From JAICMB01 sp963838885 (GTDB taxonomy: Bacteria; Acidobacteriota; Terriglobia; Bryobacterales; Bryobacteraceae), in contig CAWITB010000043.1 in NCBI GenBank assembly GCA_963838885.1, positions 62,001-126,000 on the forward strand: DNA of 64,000 bases, read 5' to 3'. The first letter of the stretch is position 1; every line of letters starts with the position of its first letter. Made by a program: the position numbers and the translations under genes. The notes under the pieces were generated by a model, which was not told where the DNA came from, made no database searches, and saw only the letters and a list, made by a program, of their open reading frames with translations. Positions 1 through 8,397 of this stretch are shown in pieces.

Positions 1-329
1 ATTTCCGATCGCGTGAAAAATTATTGTACAGGAACGAAAAGACCCACGTCCCGCGGCCCTCGTACCAGAGTCGCCTTTGCGGTGGAAACCCGCTCGCCAT
101 CGGGGCGGACACTGCACATGAAGCCGCCGTATTGCGGATCGACGACGTACTTTTCGATGAAAGGCAGATAGTCCTGAAAAAGGTCCTTGTGGAGCCGTTC
201 TCGCATACCCGCCAGATCCAGCGGAACGGCGCGCATTGACGAGCGCTGCTGCGCGGGTTGCGCGACCGCGGTGTTGAGCCCGGCCGCGCCGGCAAGCAGA
301 TTGCCGAACGCGCGTCTGTTCATCGCCAT
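1..329 (-). CDS. N-acylglucosamine 2-epimerase (AGE) family protein, N-terminal part, frameshifted
   Basis: The gene reads leftward and runs off the window. Residues 1-30 form an RR-type secretion leader (MNRRAFGNLLAGAAG). They are followed by the start of an AGE-fold (alpha/alpha six-barrel) epimerase: a segment near residue 50 (FIEKYVVDPQYGGF) is typical of this family. The reading frame stops at 21, but one base further on the neighbouring frame reads WYEGRGTWVFSFLYNN, the next conserved AGE block. The simplest repair is removing one base near position 68. Members interconvert N-acyl sugars or act on related ketoses/aldoses; the leader suggests export. It is divergent from the receptor fragment at 437 and shares an operator region with it. 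The family call is good; the substrate is unknown, and whether the frameshift is real or an assembly error is open. Confidence 0.75.
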
Positions 330-358
330 CGGAAAAGTCTAAGGATGGCGCACCCGGG

Positions 359-385
359 ACCTGTTGTCAAGACCTTGACACAGGT
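359..385. promoter_or_regulatory. Imperfect inverted repeat between divergent genes, likely operator
   Basis: Left arm ACCTGTTGTCAA (359-370), spacer GACC, right arm TTGACACAGGT (375-385). The arms match over 11 bases with a single bulged T. The repeat covers a perfect TTGACA on the plus strand (375-380) and another on the minus strand (370-365), so a bound dimer could block both divergent genes. The regulator is not identifiable from this window. Confidence 0.5.
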
Positions 386-403
386 CCAAATACCGGCAAT
401 AAT
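375..403 (+). promoter_or_regulatory. Sigma-70-type promoter
   Basis: TTGACA at 375-380, a 17-base spacer, then AATAAT at 398-403 (five of six matches to TATAAT). It predicts a start of transcription near 410, about 27 bases before the start codon at 437. Confidence 0.55.
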
Positions 404-436
404 CGACCCATCTCGTCGTAGGATTCGGCTCCCATA

Positions 437-1090
437 ATGCTGGAAAAGCATAGAATCCGGATTGCCGCCGCACTCTGTCTGGCCGCTTTAGGCATTTCCG
501 CGCACAGCCAAACCGCGAGGGGAACGATCCAAGGCACTGTCTACGATCCCTCTCAGGCCGTAGTCGGCGAAGCCCACGTCACGCTGACCGAGCAGCAGAC
601 CGACCAGACCGGTCCCGATACGGCCGGCGCGAGCGGCTTTTTCCAGTTTCGCGCGTTGCCGCTTGGAGTCTACACGCTGGAGATTGAGCAAGCGGGTTTC
701 GCAAAAGAAGTCATAAAGGACATTCCGCTGCAAGTGGCCGAGACCCGGACGATGAACGTAATGCTGCGGATGCTCACGCTCGGGCAGTGCGTGACGGTGC
801 AGTCTAGGGGGCCGTTGCCGCAGGTGGCGGATACAAGCGCGTCGCCGGTTATCGACGAGCAGCGGATCGCGGAGTTGCCGCTCAATGGGCTGAACATGCT
901 GCAACTTGCGTCGTTATCGGCGGGCGTGGTGAACAGCGCGAAGGGCAGTTTGACGATCCCTACGTGTATCCGGGGAACACCCCCCAAGCCGGTAAGATCG
1001 CCAGCGCGAGTGATTATGAATACGCGCAAACGGAAAGAAACTATTTTTAATCGAACATCCGGGACGAACTGGCGCACAAGGGTGCTGTAG
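437..1090 (+). pseudogene. Truncated Oar-type TonB-dependent receptor (N-terminal fragment)
   Basis: The first 30 residues are a signal peptide ending in AHSQ. Residues 30-115 are a carboxypeptidase-regulatory-like beta-sandwich (TIQGTVYDPSQAVVGEAHV, then GVYTLEIEQAGF). Residues 115-165 begin the plug domain, with the family hallmark ELPLNGLNMLQLASL. After about residue 168 the sequence stops resembling a receptor and ends at 217, whereas relatives in this window are about 1,070-1,140 residues. The beta-barrel is therefore missing and the protein cannot act as an importer. The end of a different gene is readable in another frame from 940 to 1050, so an internal deletion joined two genes. A consensus-like promoter lies upstream. 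Confidence 0.75.
940..1050 (+). pseudogene. Possible 3' remnant of an unidentified gene, out of frame with the receptor fragment
   Basis: Immediately after receptor similarity ends, the +1 frame relative to the receptor carries an open stretch of 36 codons ending in TAA at 1048. It has protein-like composition (DDPYVYPGNTPQAGKIASAS, then a tail ending in RNYF). I do not recognise the family. It may be the tail of the gene that once preceded the aminotransferase. This is inferred from position and composition only. Confidence 0.25.
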
Positions 1091-1110
1091 GTTCCGGCGA
1101 GAGGAGAACA

Positions 1111-2295
1111 ATGTCAAGTTTGGCCCTGGCTGGCGGGAGACCGCTTAGAACGAAGCCCTTTCCCCGCTGGCCTGAGTTCGGCGAGCGGGAACAGGCGGAG
1201 CTTCTCGAAGTGCTCGAAAGCGGAGAGTGGGGCGGGTACAGCCCCAAGGTGGAGCAATTCGAAAAGGCCTTCGCCGCGTTTCAGGGCGCTTCGCACGGAG
1301 TCTCGGCTTCGAATGGCACCGTCACTTTGGAAAGCGCGCTGCTGGCGGCGGGCGTAGGACCGGGGGACGAGGTAATCGTGCCGCCCATAACTTTCGTGGC
1401 TACCGCGACGGCAGTGTTGCGCGCCGGCGCCACGCCAGTATTCGCGGATATTGGGGCGCATTACAACATCGATCCGGAGCGGATTCACGAGGCGCTCTCG
1501 ACGCGCACAAAGGCCCTCATTCCGGTTCACTTCGGAGGGCATCCCGCCGACATGGACGCTATCGGCTCAATTGCGCGACAGCGCGGCCTGACGGTGATCG
1601 AGGATGCCGCACACGCCCACGGCTCCTCGTGGAGGGGACAACGCGTCGGAACGTTTGGGGACATCGCATCTTTCAGCTTCCAGCAATCGAAGAGCGTCAC
1701 CGCCGGTGAAGGCGGCATTCTCATCGGCAACAACGCCGAGCTTATCGAAAACGCGCGCTCGTTCTTTAATCAAGGGCGCATTCCCGGACGGGGCTGGTTC
1801 GAGCACATCAATCTGGGGACTAATCAGCGAATGACGGGCTGGCAGGCGGCCGTGTTGCTGGCGCAACTGGAGCGCTTGCCGGGCCAGCTTCAGCACAGGG
1901 CTCAGAATGCGGCTTACCTGAACCGGCGCTTGGCGGAACTCGATTTTGTGGAGGTGTGCCTTCCCGACGAGCGGGTCACCTGCCATAGCTATTACTTGTA
2001 CATGATCCGGCTGCGGCCGGAGGCGCTGGACGGGATTGATCTGGGGACGTTCACCAAGGCCTTGGCGGCCGAGGGAATCCCCGGCCCGGGTTACTATCCA
2101 TATCCACTGCACTACAATGAGCTCTTTAAGAAACACGCCTACCGCGCTACGGAGTGTCCCAGGGCTTGGGAAGCTTGCCGCGACAGCTTCTGGATCTCGC
2201 ATCGAATCCTGCTGGCCGGCCGCGATGATATCGAGGACTTTGTGGCGGCGTTGCAAAAGGTCGCCGATGGCGTCCGGGAGCTCGCGAGCGCATGA
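1111..2295 (+). CDS. DegT/DnrJ/EryC1/StrS family PLP-dependent aminotransferase
   Basis: A complete 394-residue fold-type I sugar aminotransferase. The ATG at 1111 follows a GAGGAGAA ribosome-binding site. Residues 65-100 hold the cofactor-phosphate region (SASNGTVTLESAL) and PPITFVATATA. The PLP-contacting Asp lies in VIEDAAHAHG (about D165), and the Schiff-base lysine is about K194 in SFSFQQSKSVTAGEGG. Relatives transaminate nucleotide-linked or cyclitol keto sugars, with glutamate as usual donor (for example AHBA synthase and L-glutamine:scyllo-inosose aminotransferases, which share this layout). The Gly-rich ending of the active-site motif favours that branch. The stop overlaps a following ATG (ATGA at 2292), but the coupled reading frame is not recognisable. 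Exact substrate not inferable. Confidence 0.92.
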   Translation: MSSLALAGGRPLRTKPFPRWPEFGEREQAELLEVLESGEWGGYSPKVEQFEKAFAAFQGASHGVSASNGTVTLESALLAAGVGPGDEVIVPPITFVATATAVLRAGATPVFADIGAHYNIDPERIHEALSTRTKALIPVHFGGHPADMDAIGSIARQRGLTVIEDAAHAHGSSWRGQRVGTFGDIASFSFQQSKSVTAGEGGILIGNNAELIENARSFFNQGRIPGRGWFEHINLGTNQRMTGWQAAVLLAQLERLPGQLQHRAQNAAYLNRRLAELDFVEVCLPDERVTCHSYYLYMIRLRPEALDGIDLGTFTKALAAEGIPGPGYYPYPLHYNELFKKHAYRATECPRAWEACRDSFWISHRILLAGRDDIEDFVAALQKVADGVRELASA

Positions 2296-2561
2296 GCATC
2301 GCCGTGCTGCACGACACCTCCGCTGTTCTCGATCTTCCGCGGACCGAATCCAAGTCGTTGGACCAGGTAGTGACGGCGAGCGGGAGGCCGGCGCTAGCAC
2401 GGCTGGCCGGCTTCTCGCGGATCTCATCTGCCGTTTTGCCTCGATATTCGTGCAGAGTCCATATCCGACTTGATCCAATCTCCGCCGCATGGATCGCGAA
2501 GGCAACCGGGGCCAAATGGAGCCGGCCCGCTGGCCGGTGTTGTGGAGTTGGCGAGCGCTAA
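2292..2561 (+). CDS. Hypothetical ORF coupled to the aminotransferase, possibly degraded
   Basis: The start codon overlaps the stop of the aminotransferase gene (ATGA), the usual sign of translational coupling, and the frame stays open for 89 residues. The product begins MSIAVLHDTSAVLDLP and then turns Arg/Ala/Ser-rich without a recognisable domain. It may be the stump of a formerly coupled gene. I see no convincing gene in the remaining stretch to 2806. Confidence 0.3.
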   Translation: MSIAVLHDTSAVLDLPRTESKSLDQVVTASGRPALARLAGFSRISSAVLPRYSCRVHIRLDPISAAWIAKATGAKWSRPAGRCCGVGER

Positions 2562-2806
2562 TGTCGAATATTCGCGATGCCGGCGAGTTTGAAACCCATA
2601 TGGAGAGGGCCGCCCCCGGGAACTGGCGCGTAGGGGGCCTGAGGGCAGCGGGTCCGGGTACCGGCCGCAAAGAAAGGACTACGAGATTTCGAACGGCTTT
2701 GAAAGGCGAGCCGGCGCATTTCCGAGCAGCTCCGGTTTTCTTCGCCGGAGCGGGCGTGCGTTTAATGGCCATCCCGGTTCAGCGTGAGCAAAAGGGGGAT
2801 TGAGGT

Positions 2807-5800
2807 ATGTTCCGTTTCGCAGGATTTTTCGTCGTCTGCTTTCTTGCCGCGGCGGCTCTTCAGGCGCAGCAGGCCACTGGAACTATAGTAGGAACCGTTG
2901 TCGACCCCGCGGGCGCACTGGTGCCCGGTGTCAACGTGACGGTCACTGAAAACGCCACCAAGCGCAGCCAAACAGTTCGGACGAATGGCACGGGGGAATA
3001 CCAAGTCCCCTATCTGACTCCCGGAGATTACTCGTTAACGGCCGAACACGCCGGCTTCGAGAAGTCGGTTGTGAACCGCGTCACTCTAGATGTGTCCCAG
3101 ACGGTGCGCGTGGATTTTCATCTGGAAGTCGGAACCACAACACAAAGCGTGCAGGTGGAAGCTAACGCGGCCCAACTACAGACGGAGAGCACGGCGCTGG
3201 GGGAAACGATCAATCGCAAAACCACGGCGGACCTGCCGCTCAACGGACGCTCCTTCGCGCAGCTTGCCGAGTTGGTTCCGGGCGTCACGCCCGCGGTGAA
3301 CAGCGACATTACCTTGCGGCGCAACCGCGGCTCCATGGGGACCAGCATCGCCGTTCAGGCCAATGGCTTCGCCTCCACGCAGAACATGTACAGTTACGAC
3401 GGCGTTCCGGCCATGGACCTGGATAGCTACGATTTCAGTTTCTCCCCGTCCATCGACGCAATCGAGGAATTTCATGTCGTCACGACGGGCTATTCGGCCG
3501 AATACGGCGGAGCGCCGGGCGCATTCGTCGATCTGGTCACCAAATCCGGCACGGGCTCGTATCATGGGACCCTATGGGAGTTTAACCGCAATAACGATTT
3601 CTCGGCGCGAAACGCGTTCAACATCACCAATCAGAGATTGAATCGCAACCAGTTTGGCGCTAATGCCGGCGGTCCGGTCCCCAAGGCGCGCCAGAAGCTG
3701 TTCTTTTTCTTCAACTGGGAATCCGGGCGGCAGGTGGCCGGGACGTTCAGCGCACTCACCACGGTGGCCCCGGCGGCGTTCCGCGCCGGCGACTTCTCTT
3801 CATCCAGCGCCATCATCTACGATCCGGCCACCGGGGCTCCGTTTCCGGGAAACATTATCCCGTCGACGAGAATCCGTCCCGCCTCGACGGCCTTCATGCA
3901 GTACACTCCGCTGCCCAATTTCAGCGCCGGACCCAATAACTTCATTACTCCTACTATCACCGTGCCCACGGAGGAGAATCAGTATGTCCCTCGCGTGGAT
4001 TACTATCCCGGTACGCGGGATCGCCTCTTCTTCCGTTATATGTTCAATTCCCTGACCACAAATACGGTTCTCCCGACCTTCGGCAGCGATCAAGATAATA
4101 ATAATGGCCGGACTCAGAACATGGCTATTAACTGGACTCACACCTTGAGTTCCCGCTGGGTCGTGAACGCCCTAGCGGCTTGGGACCGCTTCTTCGAGAC
4201 GGAGTTGTTGGGGACGACGGGGAACTCTAAATACAACATCGCCTGCGGCATAATGAACCTCCCCGGCGTGGCTTGCGATCCCTATAACTACGGGCCGCCC
4301 AGCATTAGCAATGGGTATACGGATTACACCGTGCGCACCAACGGCCCGCGCACGCGCTTAAACCAAACCTGGGATTATGACCTGAAGAGCTCTATTCAGT
4401 TCGGGAAGCATCTGCTCAAATTTGGCGGCAAGTTCTACCGCATCAATTGGACATTCAACGAGGCGCTGTATCCGCGCGGCATTTACGCTTTTAACGGCTT
4501 GCAAACGGCCGGGCCCAACTCGCCCCAGGCCCCCAATCAGTTCGCCGACTTCCTGCTCGGCTTGTCCAGCAGCGTTACTCTGAACCCCACTCCCATAGCC
4601 ACTCGCATGAATAACTGGAACATGGGCTACTATGCGCAGGACGATTGGCGCGCGACCGCTCATGTGACCGTGAACTTCGGGCTGCGCTGGGATTACTTCG
4701 GACGTCCTCTGTCCGAAGGCAATCCTCCGGCGGAGGACAACTTCGCGCTGGGTAACGGTGGGGGCTACCTAGTCTCGCAACAGGTCTTTCCCGGCGCGCC
4801 GGGCTATCCGCCGGCGCTGGTATTCAACGATTACGGCGATTGGGGGCCGCGCATCGGCGTTTCCTGGAATCCGCGATGGAGGAAAAACGGTCCTCCGCGC
4901 CGGCTACGGCCTCTATTATGCGCCAGAGATCACCAATTCCTATACCGTTCTAACTTTCAATCCACCGTTCACTCTGTCCATCACGGCCAACGGCACGCCC
5001 ACCAACCCGATTCAATACGACAGCGCGGCGGCTCTGGCGAGATTGACCGCCACGCCGGGAGGGCTGGGCGCCTATGGGGTTCAACCGCACCTGCGCGATT
5101 CGGAAGTCTCGCAATGGAACCTGACCGTGGAGCGGCAACTGCCCTTCAACATCGTGCTGGATGTCGCCTATGTCGGTAATGAAGCACACTTCCTCACCAC
5201 CAGTTGGCAATCCAACCGGCCCTTTCTCATCGATCAACCCGGCGCGCTGCAGAGACCCCTCTCCGCGTTCGGCGGCATTACGGACTACGGCTCCATAGGC
5301 GATTCGAATTACCATGGCCTGCAATTGCAAGCTACGGAAGAATATGGGCGGCTTGACCTTCCTCGGCGCCTATACTTGGTCCCACGCGCTGGGCGATGTC
5401 GACGGCAATTCGTTCGGCACCGGAGACGGAGCTCAGGCAATCCAGAATATTTTCAATCTGCGCAACTCCTATTCGGATCTGAACTTCGATATCCGGCAAC
5501 GCATGTCGACTAGCGTGCTTTATGACTTGCCGGTCCTCCGTAACGCGAAGGGATTGCTTCGCACGGTGGCGGGCGGCTGGCGCGTGGGCACGATTGTCAG
5601 CTTACAGACCGGTCCGGCATCCGGAGTGACTTACGGCGTGGATACCACCAACACCAGCATCGGGTCACTTCCGGATGAGATCGGCGTTGCCACGCTCCCG
5701 TCGAGTCAGCGGTCCGCCCGCAAATGGTTCAACACGGCCGCCTTCGCTCCGCCGCCTTCCTTCGCCCAATGCGGCGCCTGCGGCAGGTTCGGCGATTCGG

Positions 5801-6030
5801 CGCGCCTCGTCTTCCATAATCCCGGATTGGAGACGGTGGACCTGATCGCCGCCAAATCGTTCCAGATGAGGGAATCGCTGCGGCTCGATCTTCGCGCTGA
5901 GGCCTTCAATTCGTTTAATCACGTGAATCTAGGGTCGGCTAACATCAGCCTCACGTCTCCGGCCTTCGGCACGATCGGCAGCGCCCTACCGGCGCGCGTC
6001 TTACAGTTCGGGATGAAATTCGCCTTCTGA
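2807..6030 (+). CDS. Oar-type TonB-dependent receptor (two single-base frameshifts)
   Basis: An outer-membrane receptor of about 1,073 residues once two extra bases are ignored. Residues 1-22 are a signal peptide (ending LQAQQ). Residues 22-110 are a carboxypeptidase-regulatory-like domain (TGTIVGTVVDPAGALVPGV). The plug starts near residue 130 with DLPLNGRSFAQLAELVPGV and contains GYSAEYGGAPGAFVDLVTKS. A long TonB beta-barrel follows and ends RVLQFGMKFAF, a typical C-terminal aromatic strand. The first shift is in the run of five A at 4883-4887: after it, the true frame reads TVLRAGYGLYYAPEI. The second is at about 5337, after which the frame reads NMGGLTFLGAYTWSHALG. Both need one base removed. 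The family imports oligosaccharides, peptides or other large solutes using TonB energy; ligand unknown. It starts ATG at 2807 after GATTGAGGT. Confidence 0.88.
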
Positions 6031-6044
6031 AGTTCACCCGAAGC

Positions 6045-6060
6045 AACCTCTCGAAAGGTT
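6045..6060. terminator. Weak hairpin between convergent genes
   Basis: AACCT (6045-6049) pairs with AGGTT (6056-6060) around a six-base loop. It lies in the 53-base gap between the receptor stop and the convergent isomerase gene. There is no long T run, so termination is only a possibility. Confidence 0.25.
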
Positions 6061-6083
6061 CTCCGCGTTTTGCGCCAAAGGGA

Positions 6084-7034
6084 TCAGGCAGTAAGAGGCG
6101 GCACCAGCGTCTTTAAGAACTCGTGGGCAACGTGGAATCCGCGCTTGAATTGCTCCGTGAAGTTTTCTTTGTCGTAGTTCGGGTAGTAGAACTGGTCTTC
6201 GTTTTCAATGTTCATGGCTCCGGTATAACCGTTCTCGGCCAGCACGCTGAAGAATCCTTTCCAATCCACGGAACCGTAGCCGGGCACGCGGAAACGCCAC
6301 CAACGGCGATGATCGATCGGCTCGATTCCGGCGCGCCGGACTATATGCCATAGAATCTCCGTGTCCTTGAGATGAACGTCGTAGATCTTGTCCGCGAAAT
6401 CGCGCGCGGCCTGTACCGGATCCATGAATTGCCAAACCAGGTGCGAGGGATCGAACTGCAGGCCCACATGCGGACTGCCGTTGAACGCTTTGAAAAGCGC
6501 TTCCCAACCGACGGGTCCCGTCGCGATATTAGGGCCGCCCGCGTAGGGCTCCCATAAAATCTTGACGTTGTATTTTTCGCAGGAAGCGAAATAGCGCTCG
6601 TTGTAAACACGCACGATCTCGTCCACTTGCTTCTGCAGCGGCTCGCCCTTAATAGTGCCGGACTGTCCTCCAATGTATGGAATGCCGAGTTTTCCACATA
6701 GCTCAAGGCATTGAATGGTGTGCTGGTTCATCGCCTCGCGTTTGGCCGGATCGGGATCGATGTGGTTGCCGCCGACATCGAGCGAGGAAACAAAAATACC
6801 GGCCTTGGCGAGCTTGTCTTTGATCGCCGCGATCGCGGCGTCGTCGAGTTGCCGAGGGTCGAGCCGTAGCTCCATGCTTGTGAAGCCCTCGGATTTGACG
6901 AATTCCACGTTGGCGTCCGAGTATCGTCCCAGAACGCCCAGCCGGGGCTTCCAATTCACGAAATGGCGGCGCTGAGTCTGGGCCGCGGCGGTGGCGGAAA
7001 TAGCAGCGAGTATGGCGCGTCGCGAAGTAATCAT
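6084..7034 (-). CDS. Secreted sugar phosphate isomerase/epimerase (xylose isomerase-like TIM barrel)
   Basis: A 316-residue product from ATG at 7034, chosen because it gives an RR-type leader (MITSRRAILAAISATAAAQ) directly; an upstream TTG at 7061 would add nine residues. The TIM-barrel AP-endonuclease-2 fold shows in FTSMELRLDPRQLDD, the metal-site segments ILWEPYAGG (Glu) and GLQFDPSHLVW (Asp, His), and DVHLKDTE (His). The final Glu sits in GAMNIENEDQFY. Members isomerise or epimerise ketoses and inositols with a divalent metal. It is the last gene of the minus-strand operon below a Gfo/Idh oxidoreductase, a common partner of such isomerases in sugar or inositol breakdown. Substrate unknown. 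Confidence 0.85.
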   Translation of the reverse strand: MITSRRAILAAISATAAAQTQRRHFVNWKPRLGVLGRYSDANVEFVKSEGFTSMELRLDPRQLDDAAIAAIKDKLAKAGIFVSSLDVGGNHIDPDPAKREAMNQHTIQCLELCGKLGIPYIGGQSGTIKGEPLQKQVDEIVRVYNERYFASCEKYNVKILWEPYAGGPNIATGPVGWEALFKAFNGSPHVGLQFDPSHLVWQFMDPVQAARDFADKIYDVHLKDTEILWHIVRRAGIEPIDHRRWWRFRVPGYGSVDWKGFFSVLAENGYTGAMNIENEDQFYYPNYDKENFTEQFKRGFHVAHEFLKTLVPPLTA

Positions 7035-7053
7035 AGGATCGGTCTCATTGAAC

Positions 7054-8385
7054 TCAAGCAAAGCCCCAGTTCTTACGGTAATGCGGCTTCAAATATTTGT
7101 TCGCTTCGGAGTTGTTGGTGAAACGCATTTTGGACGCATCCCATTCGAGTTTGCCGTCGAACCTCAACGCAATAACCCCGAGGAGCATCCACTCGACGAA
7201 AGGGCTCGCGACGCTGAAGTTGGAGCAAGCCGGCGCGCCGCCCTTACAAGCGCGGATCCAATCGCGATAATGCCCTGGAGAGCGAGTCAGAAGCTCCGGC
7301 GGGAAGGTGTAGTCTTTCATGCGGGCGTCAGGCATCAAGCGCGTGCGCTCTCCGTAGCAGCCGGTGGTGACAAAGCCCTTGTCGCCGATGAACAAGCTCC
7401 CGTTAATATCCTTGTCGCCGATCAGCTCATCGGGCGGGATGCCTTCAAAGCGCGGCTGCGCTTTTAGTCCGTCGTGCCAGAAGATTTTGACAGGCGGCAT
7501 CCCCTCACGCGCGGGAAAATCGAAGCGAATGACGCTCTTTTTGGGGTACGTGTACTTGCCCTTTCCTTCCTGCTCAACGCATTCGACGCTTACCGGCGCA
7601 GTGAGGCGCAGAGCCATATTGGGTGTCCCCAGGATATGACATGCCATGTCGCCGATCGCTCCGCAACCGAAGTCCGGGAACCCGCGCCAGGAGCCGGGGA
7701 CGTACGCGGGACTGTACGGACGCGGCTCCGCAACGCCGAGCCAAGTGTCCCAATCGAGCGTGGCGGGCACGGGCGCCTCTTGAGGCACAACCTCCGGTCC
7801 CTGCGGCCAATGTGGCCGATCGGTCCAGGCGTGGACTTCCGAGACATCGCCGATCTCGCCCGCCCAAATGATTTCGCAGCAGCGGCGCGCGCCATCGGTC
7901 GAATATCCTTGATTGCCCATTTGCGTGGCGACATTATACTTTCGCGCAGCTTTCTCCAACTCGCGAGCTTCCCATACAGTATGGGTCAGAGGCTTTTGAC
8001 AGTAGACATGCTTACCACGCTCCATCGCCCACATCGCGGCGGGAGCGTGCATGTGGTCCGGAATGGAGACAGTCACGGCATCGATATTGGAGCCCTCTTT
8101 GTCCAGCATCTTGCGGAAATCTTTATACTTCGGCACATTCGGGAAGGTCTTGAAGGCGCGCGCGGCGCGTTTATCGTCCACATCGGCCATGGCGACGAGG
8201 TTCTCGGTCCGGCATCCGTTAATGTCCGTCCAACCTTTGCCGCCCGCGCCGATAGCGGCATGATTCAGCTTCTCATTGGGCGACTTATAGCCAAGATGGG
8301 TCAATGAATTGATGCTGCCGAATCCGCCGCCGGGAACCGCGCCCGCCAGTAATCCACCGAAAACAAACTTTCTTCTCGAAATCAT
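7054..8385 (-). CDS. Gfo/Idh/MocA family oxidoreductase with RR-type leader
   Basis: A 443-residue protein. The N-terminus MISRRKFVFGGLLAG is a twin-arginine-type signal. A Rossmann NAD(P)-binding domain follows, starting HAAIGAGGKG near residue 42 with the acidic strand-2 end VAMADVD. The usual EKP catalytic motif reads CQKPL here, a variant I know from secreted members in Acidobacteria and Planctomycetes. The C-terminal half contains GSWRGFPDFGCGAIGDMACH, where the conserved Asp/His are expected to act in hydride transfer. Family enzymes oxidise or reduce sugars and sugar acids with NAD(P) or act hydrolytically with bound NAD. It is 12 bases downstream of the TonB receptor and 19 bases upstream of the isomerase start, so one operon. 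Substrate not inferable. Confidence 0.9.
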   Translation of the reverse strand: MISRRKFVFGGLLAGAVPGGGFGSINSLTHLGYKSPNEKLNHAAIGAGGKGWTDINGCRTENLVAMADVDDKRAARAFKTFPNVPKYKDFRKMLDKEGSNIDAVTVSIPDHMHAPAAMWAMERGKHVYCQKPLTHTVWEARELEKAARKYNVATQMGNQGYSTDGARRCCEIIWAGEIGDVSEVHAWTDRPHWPQGPEVVPQEAPVPATLDWDTWLGVAEPRPYSPAYVPGSWRGFPDFGCGAIGDMACHILGTPNMALRLTAPVSVECVEQEGKGKYTYPKKSVIRFDFPAREGMPPVKIFWHDGLKAQPRFEGIPPDELIGDKDINGSLFIGDKGFVTTGCYGERTRLMPDARMKDYTFPPELLTRSPGHYRDWIRACKGGAPACSNFSVASPFVEWMLLGVIALRFDGKLEWDASKMRFTNNSEANKYLKPHYRKNWGFA

Positions 8386-8397
8386 CGTGTTGCCTTC

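Noticed and set aside
1567..2772. 401-codon open frame on the minus strand opposite the DegT aminotransferase
   Set aside because: It lies antisense to a clear gene, has arginine/proline-rich random composition and no domain; it is a GC-rich shadow frame.
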